Under the pieces are notes generated by a model. That model saw only the letters and a list, made by a program, of their open reading frames with translations. It ran no database searches and was not told the DNA's origin. The position numbers were made by a program, and so were the translations under genes. A DNA stretch of 64,000 bases from NCBI GenBank assembly GCA_965242805.1, contig CBDETD010000002.1, positions 5,022,001 through 5,086,000 of the forward strand. Reading direction: 5' to 3'. Origin of the DNA: JANQEU01 sp965242805. Lineage in GTDB: Bacteria; Bacteroidota; Bacteroidia; Cytophagales; Cyclobacteriaceae. This document shows, piece by piece, positions 27,446 through 35,620 of the stretch (the stretch's first letter is position 1; each line of letters opens with the position of its first letter).

Positions 27446-27934
27446 CTAATTGATCTGTTTCAACGCTTTTTTGACTTCACTCCTAAGATCGTTGGAGTAA
27501 ACATTTGCTGCCAACATCTTCCCGGTTGAGTCGACAATGAAATATGTTGGAATTGCCGGAACATCGTAACTACGAACAAGTGAGCGATCGGCATCCCAGA
27601 CATTCTTCCACTGAAGACCCCATTTATTAACTGCAGCACGCCATTTTGACTCCTGTATATCATTGCTGATCCCGATGATCTCAACTTCACTACGATCATA
27701 TGAATCATATAATGGTTTCAATGTCGTCTTCACTGATTTTAGACATGGTGTGCACCAGCTGGCCCAGAAATCAATTATGATCACCTTACTTTCTATATTT
27801 TCGATTGATACTGGCTGTCCATCAATACCCGGTAAATTGAACGATGGAGCTACGTCTCCAACGGCCAGTTTTTGTCCGAAGGTGGATATACTTAGAAAGC
27901 TGATAAGTGTGATCATTAAATATTTCATCATCAT
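27446..27934 (-). CDS. TlpA-like periplasmic thioredoxin
   Basis: The 162 residues carry a signal peptide (MKYLMITLISFLSISTFG) and an AhpC/TSA-thioredoxin domain opening with LAVGDVAPSFNLPGIDGQ. The active site is WASWCTPC with cysteines near residues 61 and 64, and the cis-proline region is VPAIPTYFIVD. It probably reduces disulfides in the periplasm. Its ATG overlaps the stop of the permease by 4 bases, so it should be translated together with the permease. Three consecutive ATG codons make the exact first residue uncertain by one or two positions. Confidence 0.92.
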   Translation of the reverse strand: MMMKYLMITLISFLSISTFGQKLAVGDVAPSFNLPGIDGQPVSIENIESKVIIIDFWASWCTPCLKSVKTTLKPLYDSYDRSEVEIIGISNDIQESKWRAAVNKWGLQWKNVWDADRSLVRSYDVPAIPTYFIVDSTGKMLAANVYSNDLRSEVKKALKQIN

Positions 27935-30657
27935 TCGTCTTTAAGGCATTCTACGGGATTTACCATTGTCGCTTTGATAGTCTGATAAGAAATCGCTAAT
28001 AATGTCAATGCCATTGCCAAAAGTATAGGTAAAACGACAATTAACACCGAAATGTTAGTGCGATACACAAAGTTATCCAACCATCCGGCCATTAACCAAT
28101 ACGAGATGGGAATGGATACTACAAAAGCAATGCCAATAAGTATAATGAACCTGTTGCTGACCAAAGTCCAGATATTCTGTGTGGTGGCACCAAGGACTTT
28201 CCTTATACCTATTTCTTTAGTTTTGGTCTCGATTACAAAACCGACCATACCAATCAATCCCAGGCAGCTAATTAGAATTGCGATGATTGTGAAAACGGTA
28301 ATAACCGTACTCAAACGCTCTTCATTGCTATATTGTTCTTCGAACCTCTCGTCCACAAATCGATAGAAAGCCGGATTTTCCGGATCAAATCGAGCGATAG
28401 TTTCTTCCACGTATTTTATAGTTTCGGAAACATCCGTTGGTTTGATCTTCAGTGCAATTCTACGTGTAAATGATTTGGTCTTAAGCATGACCATGGGAAC
28501 GATCTCAGAGTGTAGGGATTCGAAGTGGAAGTTCTCAACGACGCCTTGTATCCTTCCAATTCGTAATGTTGTACCATCTTCATCTGTTTGCCCGTCAAAT
28601 GGTCCATAAATGAGTCTTTCGCCAACAATTTCATTCGGATCGCTAAAACCAAATGCTTCAACCGCTTTTCGGTTGATGAGGTAGTACCCTACTGAATCTA
28701 TCATCATGTCTTGCTGGCTGTTGAACTTCTCGCCCGCGATCAATGGAATTTCGAAGACATCAATGAAATTCTCATCCACTCTTATGAATGGCAGTCTAAA
28801 ACTTGTATTGACTGCAGAATCACCCTGAAAAAAGGAAGCCCCCCAACTATCAGCAAGTCTGCCAGTGGGTATCCTTGATGCGTAAGCTCCATTCGTAATA
28901 TTAGGGTGATTCAGAAGTTCTGTCCGAAGAGTTGTTAACGTGCTGTTGTCACGTAAATTTCGTGAAATTGCCAGATCCAATATTTGTTCTTTCTGAAATC
29001 CCGGATCTGTGTTCTTGATGAATTGCATCTGTTTTTCGATCACAAGAATGCTGAAAATAAGTGCAAGGGTCACGATATATTGAAAGGTGACCAGAAATGA
29101 TCTGAAATTCCATCTACTTGAGTTCAGTGCCTGTTCACCTTTTAGGGCATACACCAGATTCATTCTCGATAGGAATACGGCAGGATAAAGCCCCGCAATG
29201 AAACCAACGGCAATCATGAGGATGAGCAATCCAACAAGCAAATTTATTTCACCGATGAGTTCGAAAGCCAATTGCTTGTCAACAAACTCATTAAGATAAG
29301 GTAGTGCCCAATAAATGAGTAAAATGGAAATCGGCAAGGAAAACAAAGTGATCAAAGTGGATTCTGTGAGAAACTGTTTCATCAAGGACGACTTGAATGC
29401 TCCAATCACTTTTCTAATACCTACTTCCTTCATCCTTCTTGAGTAATGGGAAGTTGCAAGATTCATGTAGTTGACACATGCTACAAGCAGAAGCAGGATC
29501 CCAACAACTCCAAATATATAGATCTGTTGCATTGATCCATTGGTCTCATATTCTCCTTCAAGGTTAGATTTAAGGTGAATATCCAGAAGAGGCTGAAAGT
29601 AGAAATCATAAAAATCCCTTGCTTCGGCCCCACTTCGAAAAGTCCCAATATACTTATCCCAGAATTCATCGTTAGCCTGAAGTTCCAGTGAACTAACATC
29701 CGTGTCCGGAGAGGTACGGATGAATGTCATCCAATTGTAATTCCCACCAACATTATTAGCAGCATCTTCACCCATAATCATTTCCACAAAACGAATGGGG
29801 GCCAGGTAGTCAAAATGAAAATGCTGCTGATCCGGCATGTCCTCCATTACACCCGTAACAAGGAAGCTGGCGGATTCACCGGACCGGGATAGTTTAACTG
29901 ATTCACCAAGAATATCTTTTTCTTTCCAGTCATTACCAAATATCTTGATGGCAGTACTCTCGGTGAGCACGAGTGAATACAGCTCGTTCAATGCCGTGGC
30001 AGGATCTCCTATGATGAAGTTGAAAGTGAAAATATCAAATACGTCGTCATCCGTGAAAATCACCTGCTCGGCAGGAAATTTTTGATCCTGATATTGCAGA
30101 TCAGGAAATGCCCATGGAAAGAACCTCACAGAATGGGTAATTGCAGAATAGTCATCCTTGAGTCTTTTCGCATGTCCTGCTGATGCAAAGGCCCAGTGTC
30201 TGCTGACCGCGCCGTCAGGATTATAATTCTTGACGGTAACCCGATAGACATGGTCGGCATTTATATGATGACGATCGTATGATAATTCATCTTTGACAAA
30301 AAGGGCGATTAATACGAAAGCCGCCAATCCTGTGGACAGTCCAACGATGTTTATGATTGAACTTGATTTGTACTTCAGAAGATTTCTGAATCCGATTTTT
30401 AAGTAGTTTCTGAACATGCTAGTTTCCTTTTCTATTGTGTCTTGAGTTTTTGGTTTTTTTGCTATGCTGGGTCGAAACAATTTCAGTATTTGCCAATTGT
30501 ACCAACTCTTTGCTCTTAGTGTCGAATCTGATGTGGTAAGAATCCTGTACTCCTCTTCCAAATCTCCTTGTATGTCTTCAAAATATTCATCTCGGCAAAA
30601 CCATTTAAAAAATTGTGATGACCACGATGGAGGATTTACAGGTCGTTTATTATCCAT
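27931..30657 (-). CDS. ABC transporter permease, FtsX/MacB type, PadR-linked
   Basis: The 908 residues begin with a soluble prefix (about 1-85: SWSSQFFKWFCRDEYFEDIQGDLEEEY), the permease prefix found in PadR-linked members. Two FtsX units follow. Each has a first helix after FRNLLKYKSSSIINIVGLSTGLAAF or an equivalent, a large periplasmic MacB domain and a three-helix FtsX domain (RRMKEVGIRKVIGA and TKTKEIGIRKVLGA). No ATPase gene adjoins. The start at 30657 gives an 8-base overlap with the PadR stop. Order PadR-permease-thioredoxin implies one regulated envelope operon; the substrate is unknown. Confidence 0.93.
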   Translation of the reverse strand: MDNKRPVNPPSWSSQFFKWFCRDEYFEDIQGDLEEEYRILTTSDSTLRAKSWYNWQILKLFRPSIAKKPKTQDTIEKETSMFRNYLKIGFRNLLKYKSSSIINIVGLSTGLAAFVLIALFVKDELSYDRHHINADHVYRVTVKNYNPDGAVSRHWAFASAGHAKRLKDDYSAITHSVRFFPWAFPDLQYQDQKFPAEQVIFTDDDVFDIFTFNFIIGDPATALNELYSLVLTESTAIKIFGNDWKEKDILGESVKLSRSGESASFLVTGVMEDMPDQQHFHFDYLAPIRFVEMIMGEDAANNVGGNYNWMTFIRTSPDTDVSSLELQANDEFWDKYIGTFRSGAEARDFYDFYFQPLLDIHLKSNLEGEYETNGSMQQIYIFGVVGILLLLVACVNYMNLATSHYSRRMKEVGIRKVIGAFKSSLMKQFLTESTLITLFSLPISILLIYWALPYLNEFVDKQLAFELIGEINLLVGLLILMIAVGFIAGLYPAVFLSRMNLVYALKGEQALNSSRWNFRSFLVTFQYIVTLALIFSILVIEKQMQFIKNTDPGFQKEQILDLAISRNLRDNSTLTTLRTELLNHPNITNGAYASRIPTGRLADSWGASFFQGDSAVNTSFRLPFIRVDENFIDVFEIPLIAGEKFNSQQDMMIDSVGYYLINRKAVEAFGFSDPNEIVGERLIYGPFDGQTDEDGTTLRIGRIQGVVENFHFESLHSEIVPMVMLKTKSFTRRIALKIKPTDVSETIKYVEETIARFDPENPAFYRFVDERFEEQYSNEERLSTVITVFTIIAILISCLGLIGMVGFVIETKTKEIGIRKVLGATTQNIWTLVSNRFIILIGIAFVVSIPISYWLMAGWLDNFVYRTNISVLIVVLPILLAMALTLLAISYQTIKATMVNPVECLKDE

Positions 30658-30991
30658 GAAAATCAAATTCGAAAGCAATATTTGGAATTGCTTCCCACAA
30701 TTTCATTCTGGAATCCTTAGAGTGCTCAAGGGCCATCTTTCCATATTTCGTTACCCTGAAATAACGTTTTCTCTTACCACCCCTGATTGCCGTGGCCTCC
30801 CCAAAATTCGATTTCAAATAACCTTTTTTCTCCATTCTACGCAATGCCGTCTGCAAAGCACTAACACTTACTTTACGCCCCAATCTTGATTCGATCTCCT
30901 GTCTTATGGCTACACCATATGCTTCATCATACAAAATAGCCACTGTCAATAAGACGATCTCTTCAAATTCACCTAATTGATATTCCTTCAT
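30650..30991 (-). CDS. PadR family transcriptional regulator
   Basis: The 113 residues have the winged-helix pattern LGEFEEIVLLTVAILYDEAYGVAIRQEIE, VSVSALQTALRRMEKKGYL and the wing GGKRKRYFRVTKYG. It is the first gene of the PadR-permease-thioredoxin operon and overlaps the permease start by 8 bases. Two near-identical 18-base direct repeats at 31004-31048 lie just upstream of its start and are plausible operator sites, which would fit the autoregulation known for PadR proteins. Confidence 0.92.
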   Translation of the reverse strand: MKEYQLGEFEEIVLLTVAILYDEAYGVAIRQEIESRLGRKVSVSALQTALRRMEKKGYLKSNFGEATAIRGGKRKRYFRVTKYGKMALEHSKDSRMKLWEAIPNIAFEFDFHG

Positions 30992-31003
30992 TATTAGATC
31001 ATT

Positions 31004-31048
31004 AAATTTCTAAATGTAAATTAAATGATAAAATTTCTAAACGTAAAT
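31004..31048. promoter_or_regulatory. Tandem 18-base direct repeats upstream of padR, likely operators
   Basis: AAATTTCTAAATGTAAAT (31004-31021) recurs as AAATTTCTAAACGTAAAT (31031-31048) with one difference and a 27-base period. On the minus strand each copy contains TAC(A/G)TTTA, close to the TAnnTTTG -7 element, so the repeats may combine promoter and operator. The PadR gene starts at 30991. Confidence 0.65.
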
Positions 31049-31072
31049 AATATCAGAAGGTTTCTTCGATAC

Positions 31073-31102
31073 TTGCCCTGTAGAAGGAAGATCGTATCTT
31101 TA
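31073..31102 (+). promoter_or_regulatory. Candidate promoter of the LytTR gene
   Basis: TTG at 31073-31075 and TATCTTTA at 31095-31102 are spaced by 19 bases. They fit the Bacteroidota -33/-7 arrangement apart from the final A. The GTG start at 31117 follows closely. Confidence 0.45.
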
Positions 31103-31116
31103 GATCCTTTTATTAT

Positions 31117-31887
31117 GTGAATGTGAAATTGGATTTGAATCTTTCTCTGGATAAGGTCAAAGTGAGGGATAAACTGGTCTTTGCCTTTTATGTAACACTA
31201 ATTACAACCATGTTCCAGGCATGGTTATTTGAACCCATGAAATGGGATCCATCCAGGATTTCACTGGTGGTCATCATGATCTCACAGTTTTATCTTACGG
31301 CGTATATAAAATTCCCAATAAATCGATTAAGGTTAAGGCAGATCTCATATATCATTTTCCATGTTGCAAATTTCATAGTATTCAAGGAGATCGTGTCGGC
31401 TTTGGCTCCGGCCATTGTAGTTAATAACTCTTATTTCCAATTTGGGGTGATCATTTTCTTTCTTCTGGTCGTTCTTGGTCGTGATATACGACTTTATACG
31501 ACTTTAGCCGGTCAGCTATCTAACCTGGAACGATGGACGGAGAGAAAGATTCTCTTTGAGAAACCGGAAAAGATCAAGATCCATCTGGGTGAAGCTGGTG
31601 GTCAATTCCTTCATCCAAATGAGATTCTCTACATTCGAACGAAATCAGCAGGTGATCATACGAAAATCTTTGGTATTAAGTCAAGGGTAAACCACAAATT
31701 CAGGGAATATGAAACTATCGCATACAAGAATTTCGATGAGATTGGCAAGGTGCTCATCCAGTTTCCACAGTTCAAACGTATTAGTCAAAGTACTGTGATC
31801 AATTACAAGTATCCTTTTGAAGAAAACAATGGAATAATTACAATACAGGGTCGAAGATTCAACAAGAGCAAGATCTATCAAAAATAA
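31117..31887 (+). CDS. Membrane-anchored LytTR transcriptional regulator
   Basis: The 256 residues contain about four membrane helices (roughly 20-40, 45-65, 78-98 and 105-128), then a linker and a C-terminal LytTR DNA-binding domain (about 155-256). Its family pattern is LHPNEILYIRTKSAGDHTKIF, FPQFKRISQSTVINYKYPF and ITIQGRRFNKSK. Such one-component proteins probably bind DNA from the membrane. No better start than the GTG at 31117 is present in frame. It is divergent from the PadR operon, 125 bases away, and 49 bases upstream of an acidic exported protein that may be its target or partner. Confidence 0.85.
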   Translation: MNVKLDLNLSLDKVKVRDKLVFAFYVTLITTMFQAWLFEPMKWDPSRISLVVIMISQFYLTAYIKFPINRLRLRQISYIIFHVANFIVFKEIVSALAPAIVVNNSYFQFGVIIFFLLVVLGRDIRLYTTLAGQLSNLERWTERKILFEKPEKIKIHLGEAGGQFLHPNEILYIRTKSAGDHTKIFGIKSRVNHKFREYETIAYKNFDEIGKVLIQFPQFKRISQSTVINYKYPFEENNGIITIQGRRFNKSKIYQK

Positions 31888-31936
31888 ATTCTTTTAGAAA
31901 TGTAACCTTTCTGGTGATTGAGAGTAATTCTTTCAA

Positions 31937-32440
31937 ATGACCAAAAAAATGAAAAGGAGCCTCTTGTTATTTGCTGCCCTACTTCTCATCACAGGATCAA
32001 GCTATAGCCAGGATAAAGACAAAACCAAGGGACTAAGAAAGATCAGTCCTGATCGAAATATTGAGAAGCACGATCATACCTCAATTCATGAATTGATCGA
32101 TTTGAATGAAATGATCGAAGCAATGGAGAATATTCACTTTGATGATATTGAGATAGATCTTTCAGGTTTAGATATCGATGTTGATATGAGTTCTATCGAA
32201 TTTGATTTTTCAGAATTTGAAAGGGAAATGGAGGAATTTCAAATTGAGATGGAGTCATTTGAATTTGATATGAGAGACATTGACATTGACCTGGATCAAG
32301 TTCATATGGACCTGCATGAGATGCAAAAGGAGCTGGAGGAAATGGATTTCTCAATATTACAGAGGCAATTTGAAATTTCTGAAGATCAAATACTCAAAAT
32401 AAGGGAGGGGATCAAGAAGGGAAGAGCCGCGGAAAAATAG
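31937..32440 (+). CDS. Exported highly acidic protein of unknown function
   Basis: The 167 residues have a signal peptide (KRSLLLFAALLLITGSSYSQ). The mature protein's middle (about 50-145) alternates acidic and large hydrophobic residues, for example IEIDLSGLDIDVDMSSIEFDF and FEFDMRDIDIDLDQVHMDL; by my count about 40% is Asp or Glu. The pattern suggests either a long amphipathic helix or a calcium- or cation-binding surface. A second ATG at 31949 is an equally possible start. It follows the LytTR gene by 49 bases, so a shared transcript is plausible, and it ends at a good terminator. Confidence 0.7.
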   Translation: MTKKMKRSLLLFAALLLITGSSYSQDKDKTKGLRKISPDRNIEKHDHTSIHELIDLNEMIEAMENIHFDDIEIDLSGLDIDVDMSSIEFDFSEFEREMEEFQIEMESFEFDMRDIDIDLDQVHMDLHEMQKELEEMDFSILQRQFEISEDQILKIREGIKKGRAAEK

Positions 32441-32465
32441 TTTAGGTGAATTGGTATTGGCTCTG

Positions 32466-32490
32466 AAAGGGACACATTTGTCCCTTTTTT
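32466..32490 (+). terminator. Intrinsic terminator
   Basis: AAAGGGACA (32466-32474) pairs with TGTCCCTTT (32479-32487) around CATT, followed by further T. It lies 26 bases after the acidic protein gene. Confidence 0.88.
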
Positions 32491-32590
32491 CGTTTGTGAA
32501 TATCATGTCCTATTCTAACCATGATCATAGTCCGAATTCCATCGGGTAAGTACCTTGAAAGTCAAATAAGGGCCAAATTCAAATAATATC

Positions 32591-33094
32591 ATGAGAAAAA
32601 TAGTTGATCTGCGGGATTTGATGATAGAGCAGTTGCGAGACTTATATCACGGTGAAGTCCATATATTAAAAGAGCTATACGAACTTCCGGATAATGTTTT
32701 GGACAAAACGTTAAAGACAGCAGTTCAGCAGTACATTATAAATCATGAGGACCAGATCATGAGGCTTAGACAGGTATTTGAATTGCAGTTTGAACAGAAA
32801 AGAGGAGAATTTGCTCTCCCAATTCGGGCTATGGTCAGCGATATCTTAAAACTGGTTGATAGATGCGAAGATCCAGAGGTATTGGATGCATCTCTTATTG
32901 TGGCGCTACAACACATTATCCACTACAAGATTGCCGGATATGGTGCAGTATGTACCTACGCAAAACAGTTAGGATATCTCGATGAAGCTGGAATTCTTCA
33001 CAAGAACCTTGAAGAAGAAAAGAAGTTTGATGGAAAACTTGCGATGCTCGCGGATGCAATAATCAACAGAAAAGCCATCGAACCGCAGACTTAG
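32591..33094 (+). CDS. DUF892 (YciE-type) ferritin-like protein
   Basis: The 167 residues are all-helical and match the DUF892 pattern: LRDLMIEQLRDLYHGEVHILKEL, then YIINHEDQIMRLRQVF, HIIHYKIAGYGAVCTYAKQLGY and NLEEEKKFDGKLAMLA. Glutamates and histidines in these helices form the di-metal site of the ferritin-like fold. Related proteins are induced by stress, but their reaction is unknown. It is cytoplasmic, with no signal peptide. The stop overlaps the converging peptidase gene by 4 bases. Confidence 0.88.
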   Translation: MRKIVDLRDLMIEQLRDLYHGEVHILKELYELPDNVLDKTLKTAVQQYIINHEDQIMRLRQVFELQFEQKRGEFALPIRAMVSDILKLVDRCEDPEVLDASLIVALQHIIHYKIAGYGAVCTYAKQLGYLDEAGILHKNLEEEKKFDGKLAMLADAIINRKAIEPQT

Positions 33095-33897
33095 TTATAT
33101 TTTCTATAGTATTCCTTAGCTTTTGGCATGTTGGCTTGCAGGTCCGAAATCCTTGTATCATGTGATGGATGTGTTGAAAGGAATTCCTTTGGTTCAGATT
33201 TATCCCCACTACTCATTCTTTCCCAGAATGATGGTGCCTGTTGCGGGTCGTAGCCTGCCATAGCCATAAAATACAATCCAAGTTCGTCCGCTTCAGATTC
33301 ATGTTGCCTGGAGAATTTCAGGATCCCTAGATTAGTAGCAGCTCCGGCTCCTTGCAAGATCATTTCGCCTGTCAATGTAGATCCTCCACCGCCAAGAGCG
33401 ATGGAAGCCAGGCTCAGTCCCGTTTGTGCTGCCAATTGTTGACTAACCCGTTCCCTTCCGTGATTGGCTATAGCATGTGCAATCTCATGTCCCATAACCA
33501 CCGCTATCCCGGTTTCATCCTGACAGATGGGTATGATACCGGTATAGAATGCCACTTTTCCTCCTGGCATGCACCACGCATTGACCATATTATCATCCTC
33601 AATCAACACATATTCCCAGTTGTAATCCTTTAAGTACGAACTATTTCCTTGTTCCTGAAAATACCTTTCGACAGCTTTCTGTATTTTGGATCCTGCCCTT
33701 TTCACCATTTCTACTTGATCTCCGCTCGTGATAAGCCTGCTGCTCGTCTTGACTTTATCATATTCATCAAAACTCATTGGTATGATTTTGTCATTAGAGA
33801 TCAACTTCAACTGTGATCTTCCGGTAAGTGGGACCCTTGCACATTGGACAAGGACTGTTGCCGTGATAATTAGAGAGATTAAGTATATCTTCTTCAT
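33091..33897 (-). CDS. M48 family metallopeptidase lipoprotein
   Basis: The 268 residues begin with a lipoprotein signal (ISLIITATVLVQC, cysteine 19). The peptidase domain has the zinc motif HEIAH (137-141) in VVMGHEIAHAIANHGRER and the third ligand glutamate 200 in RQHESEAD. It is of BepA/YcaL type, which degrades or helps assemble outer-membrane proteins. The ATG at 33897 opens the signal peptide; a longer in-frame start adds 13 polar residues. It is probably located in the periplasm, attached to a membrane. Confidence 0.92.
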   Translation of the reverse strand: MKKIYLISLIITATVLVQCARVPLTGRSQLKLISNDKIIPMSFDEYDKVKTSSRLITSGDQVEMVKRAGSKIQKAVERYFQEQGNSSYLKDYNWEYVLIEDDNMVNAWCMPGGKVAFYTGIIPICQDETGIAVVMGHEIAHAIANHGRERVSQQLAAQTGLSLASIALGGGGSTLTGEMILQGAGAATNLGILKFSRQHESEADELGLYFMAMAGYDPQQAPSFWERMSSGDKSEPKEFLSTHPSHDTRISDLQANMPKAKEYYRKYN

Positions 33898-33977
33898 GAA
33901 AGATTCTGGATTGTTAAGGATAATACGGTTTTTCAATCATTAAATTGTTTCGATAAATGTATTAAAAGATTTACCAT

Positions 33978-34478
33978 ATGAAATACGTTTTTGTAACACT
34001 TCTGTTTGCAATAAAATTCAACTTATTTTCTCAGCCATTAACTGAGATTGATTCGACCCAATTCTTTGACTTTTGGGTCGGGGAGTGGACTGCTTCCTGG
34101 GATGAAGGAGAGGGAGTGAAGGAGTACGGAGCTAATACCATCTCCAAATCATTGGACGAAAAGGTGATCGTAGAGAATTTCAGGGTATTGGATGGGCTAA
34201 ATCAAGGATTCAAGGGAACAAGCATATCAGTTTTTCAACCATCATTAAATCGATGGAAGCAGGCCTGGGCAGATAATCAAGGAGGCTATTATGATTTTTT
34301 GGGTGTTTTTGAGGACGACAAAAGAATATTCAGGACAAGGGAGAATGATGGCAGGTATCAACGTATGGTTTTTTATGACATAAAGGAAAATAGTATGACA
34401 TGGGATTGGGAAGGTACCAGGGATGGTGGCAGAACCTGGAATCTTAACTGGAGGATATACTATGAAAGGAAAGAATGA
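33978..34478 (+). CDS. Exported DUF1579-like protein
   Basis: The 166 residues have a signal peptide (MKYVFVTLLFAIKFNLFSQ) and a single compact beta-rich domain: FFDFWVGEWTASWDEGEG, VIVENFRVLDGLNQGFKGTS, NRWKQAWADNQGGYYDFLG and MTWDWEGTRDGGRTW. This tryptophan-rich lipocalin-like pattern matches DUF1579. The function is unknown. It is divergent from the M48 gene; 173 bases separate it from the propeller gene downstream, so it is probably not part of that operon. Confidence 0.75.
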   Translation: MKYVFVTLLFAIKFNLFSQPLTEIDSTQFFDFWVGEWTASWDEGEGVKEYGANTISKSLDEKVIVENFRVLDGLNQGFKGTSISVFQPSLNRWKQAWADNQGGYYDFLGVFEDDKRIFRTRENDGRYQRMVFYDIKENSMTWDWEGTRDGGRTWNLNWRIYYERKE

Positions 34479-34651
34479 GCTTTCCAAATACTGAAACGAC
34501 CATTGTGTATATTTCGCGAGACTCCTTTTTGGGATGATTTAGCTGAATTTTGGTAAAAAAATGGGGTTCTCGAATTGAGAAATATCATAAATCATGTCTT
34601 TGCTATTGGTTTTGGATTCCATTAACTTGATAAGATCTTCATTAATCACCG

Positions 34652-35620
34652 GTGAAACCACCGACGAGGTATATATCACTTTTATTGATGGTCATACTGT
34701 ATGGCTGCTTGAAAGAGGTCGAAGTGATCAATCCGGAGACCTTGATCGAATGGGAAAACTACACCACTTCGGATGGTCTGGCTGGGAATAGAATAAATGC
34801 CATTACAATTGATGAGGAGAATCAATTATGGATAGGAACCGATCAGGGAGTTTCGGTTTTCGATGGCGATGACTTCACAAACTTCAACACTACTGATGGC
34901 CTTTCCAACAATATGGTGAATGCCATCGTGGAATTTGAGGAAGACGTGATGGTATTTGGAACCGACCTTGGCCTGACCATTCTAGATCATGGTGAATGGT
35001 TTCAGGTTACCAATCTGAATGGAACTGATTTCGCCGTTCTCTCGCTTGCAGTTGATGAAAATGGTGTGGGTTGGATTGGTACGGACATATTTGGACTATT
35101 GTTCATTGAGGATGATCAGTTCTTTCAGGTATGGGATGATGGTTGCTATGATTGCAATTTCGTGAATACCATATACCGAGGGCGAGATGATACCATGTAT
35201 TTTGGAACATCAGGGGGACTGAAGGTCTTGAATGGGAGCAGTTTTTTACTCTACAATACAGATAGTGGGCTTCCTGACAACTATGTACAATCAATATTTG
35301 AAGATGAATTCGGAAAGTTATGGGTCGGAACGTTTGACGGCCTTTGTTCCAGGGATTCCGGGTTTGATTTCGAAGAGGAGAGTTTGTACAACAGTGCACC
35401 CCAGAATTGGACCTATACAATTCACAATGACCGAAATGGTAAACTATGGTTTTCCAGCATCGGTAATGGTCTTATGTATTATGACGGTACAGTTATTCGT
35501 ACATTAGCCGAGTCTTTAGATGATGAAAGGGTATCTACCATTTCATCATATATCGATTCTAGTGGGAATCTCTGGTTAGGAACTTTCGAGGGAGGTCTTT
35601 GGAAATACGCACCAAAATGA
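34652..35620 (+). CDS. Seven-repeat propeller lipoprotein (Reg_prop type)
   Basis: The 322 residues start with GTG and carry a lipoprotein signal (ISLLLMVILYGC, cysteine near residue 19). The rest is seven repeats of the two-component-regulator propeller kind: NAITIDEENQLWIGTDQGVSVFDG and variants ending GKLWVGTFDGL, GKLWFSSIGNGL and GNLWLGTFEGGL. They form one complete propeller without any kinase, receptor or DNA-binding domain. Its stop overlaps the next ATG by 4 bases. It is probably anchored in the outer or inner membrane and could sense or bind a ligand for the operon. Confidence 0.85.
   Translation: MKPPTRYISLLLMVILYGCLKEVEVINPETLIEWENYTTSDGLAGNRINAITIDEENQLWIGTDQGVSVFDGDDFTNFNTTDGLSNNMVNAIVEFEEDVMVFGTDLGLTILDHGEWFQVTNLNGTDFAVLSLAVDENGVGWIGTDIFGLLFIEDDQFFQVWDDGCYDCNFVNTIYRGRDDTMYFGTSGGLKVLNGSSFLLYNTDSGLPDNYVQSIFEDEFGKLWVGTFDGLCSRDSGFDFEEESLYNSAPQNWTYTIHNDRNGKLWFSSIGNGLMYYDGTVIRTLAESLDDERVSTISSYIDSSGNLWLGTFEGGLWKYAPK

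Noticed and set aside
34594..34791. 65-codon frame overlapping the start of the propeller lipoprotein
   Set aside because: Overlaps in another frame; the lipoprotein frame has a signal, lipobox and repeats, this one has none.
35103..35420. 105-codon minus-strand frame inside the propeller lipoprotein
   Set aside because: Antisense to well-conserved repeats, with a composition (His, Arg, Ser, Pro rich) typical of a shadow frame.
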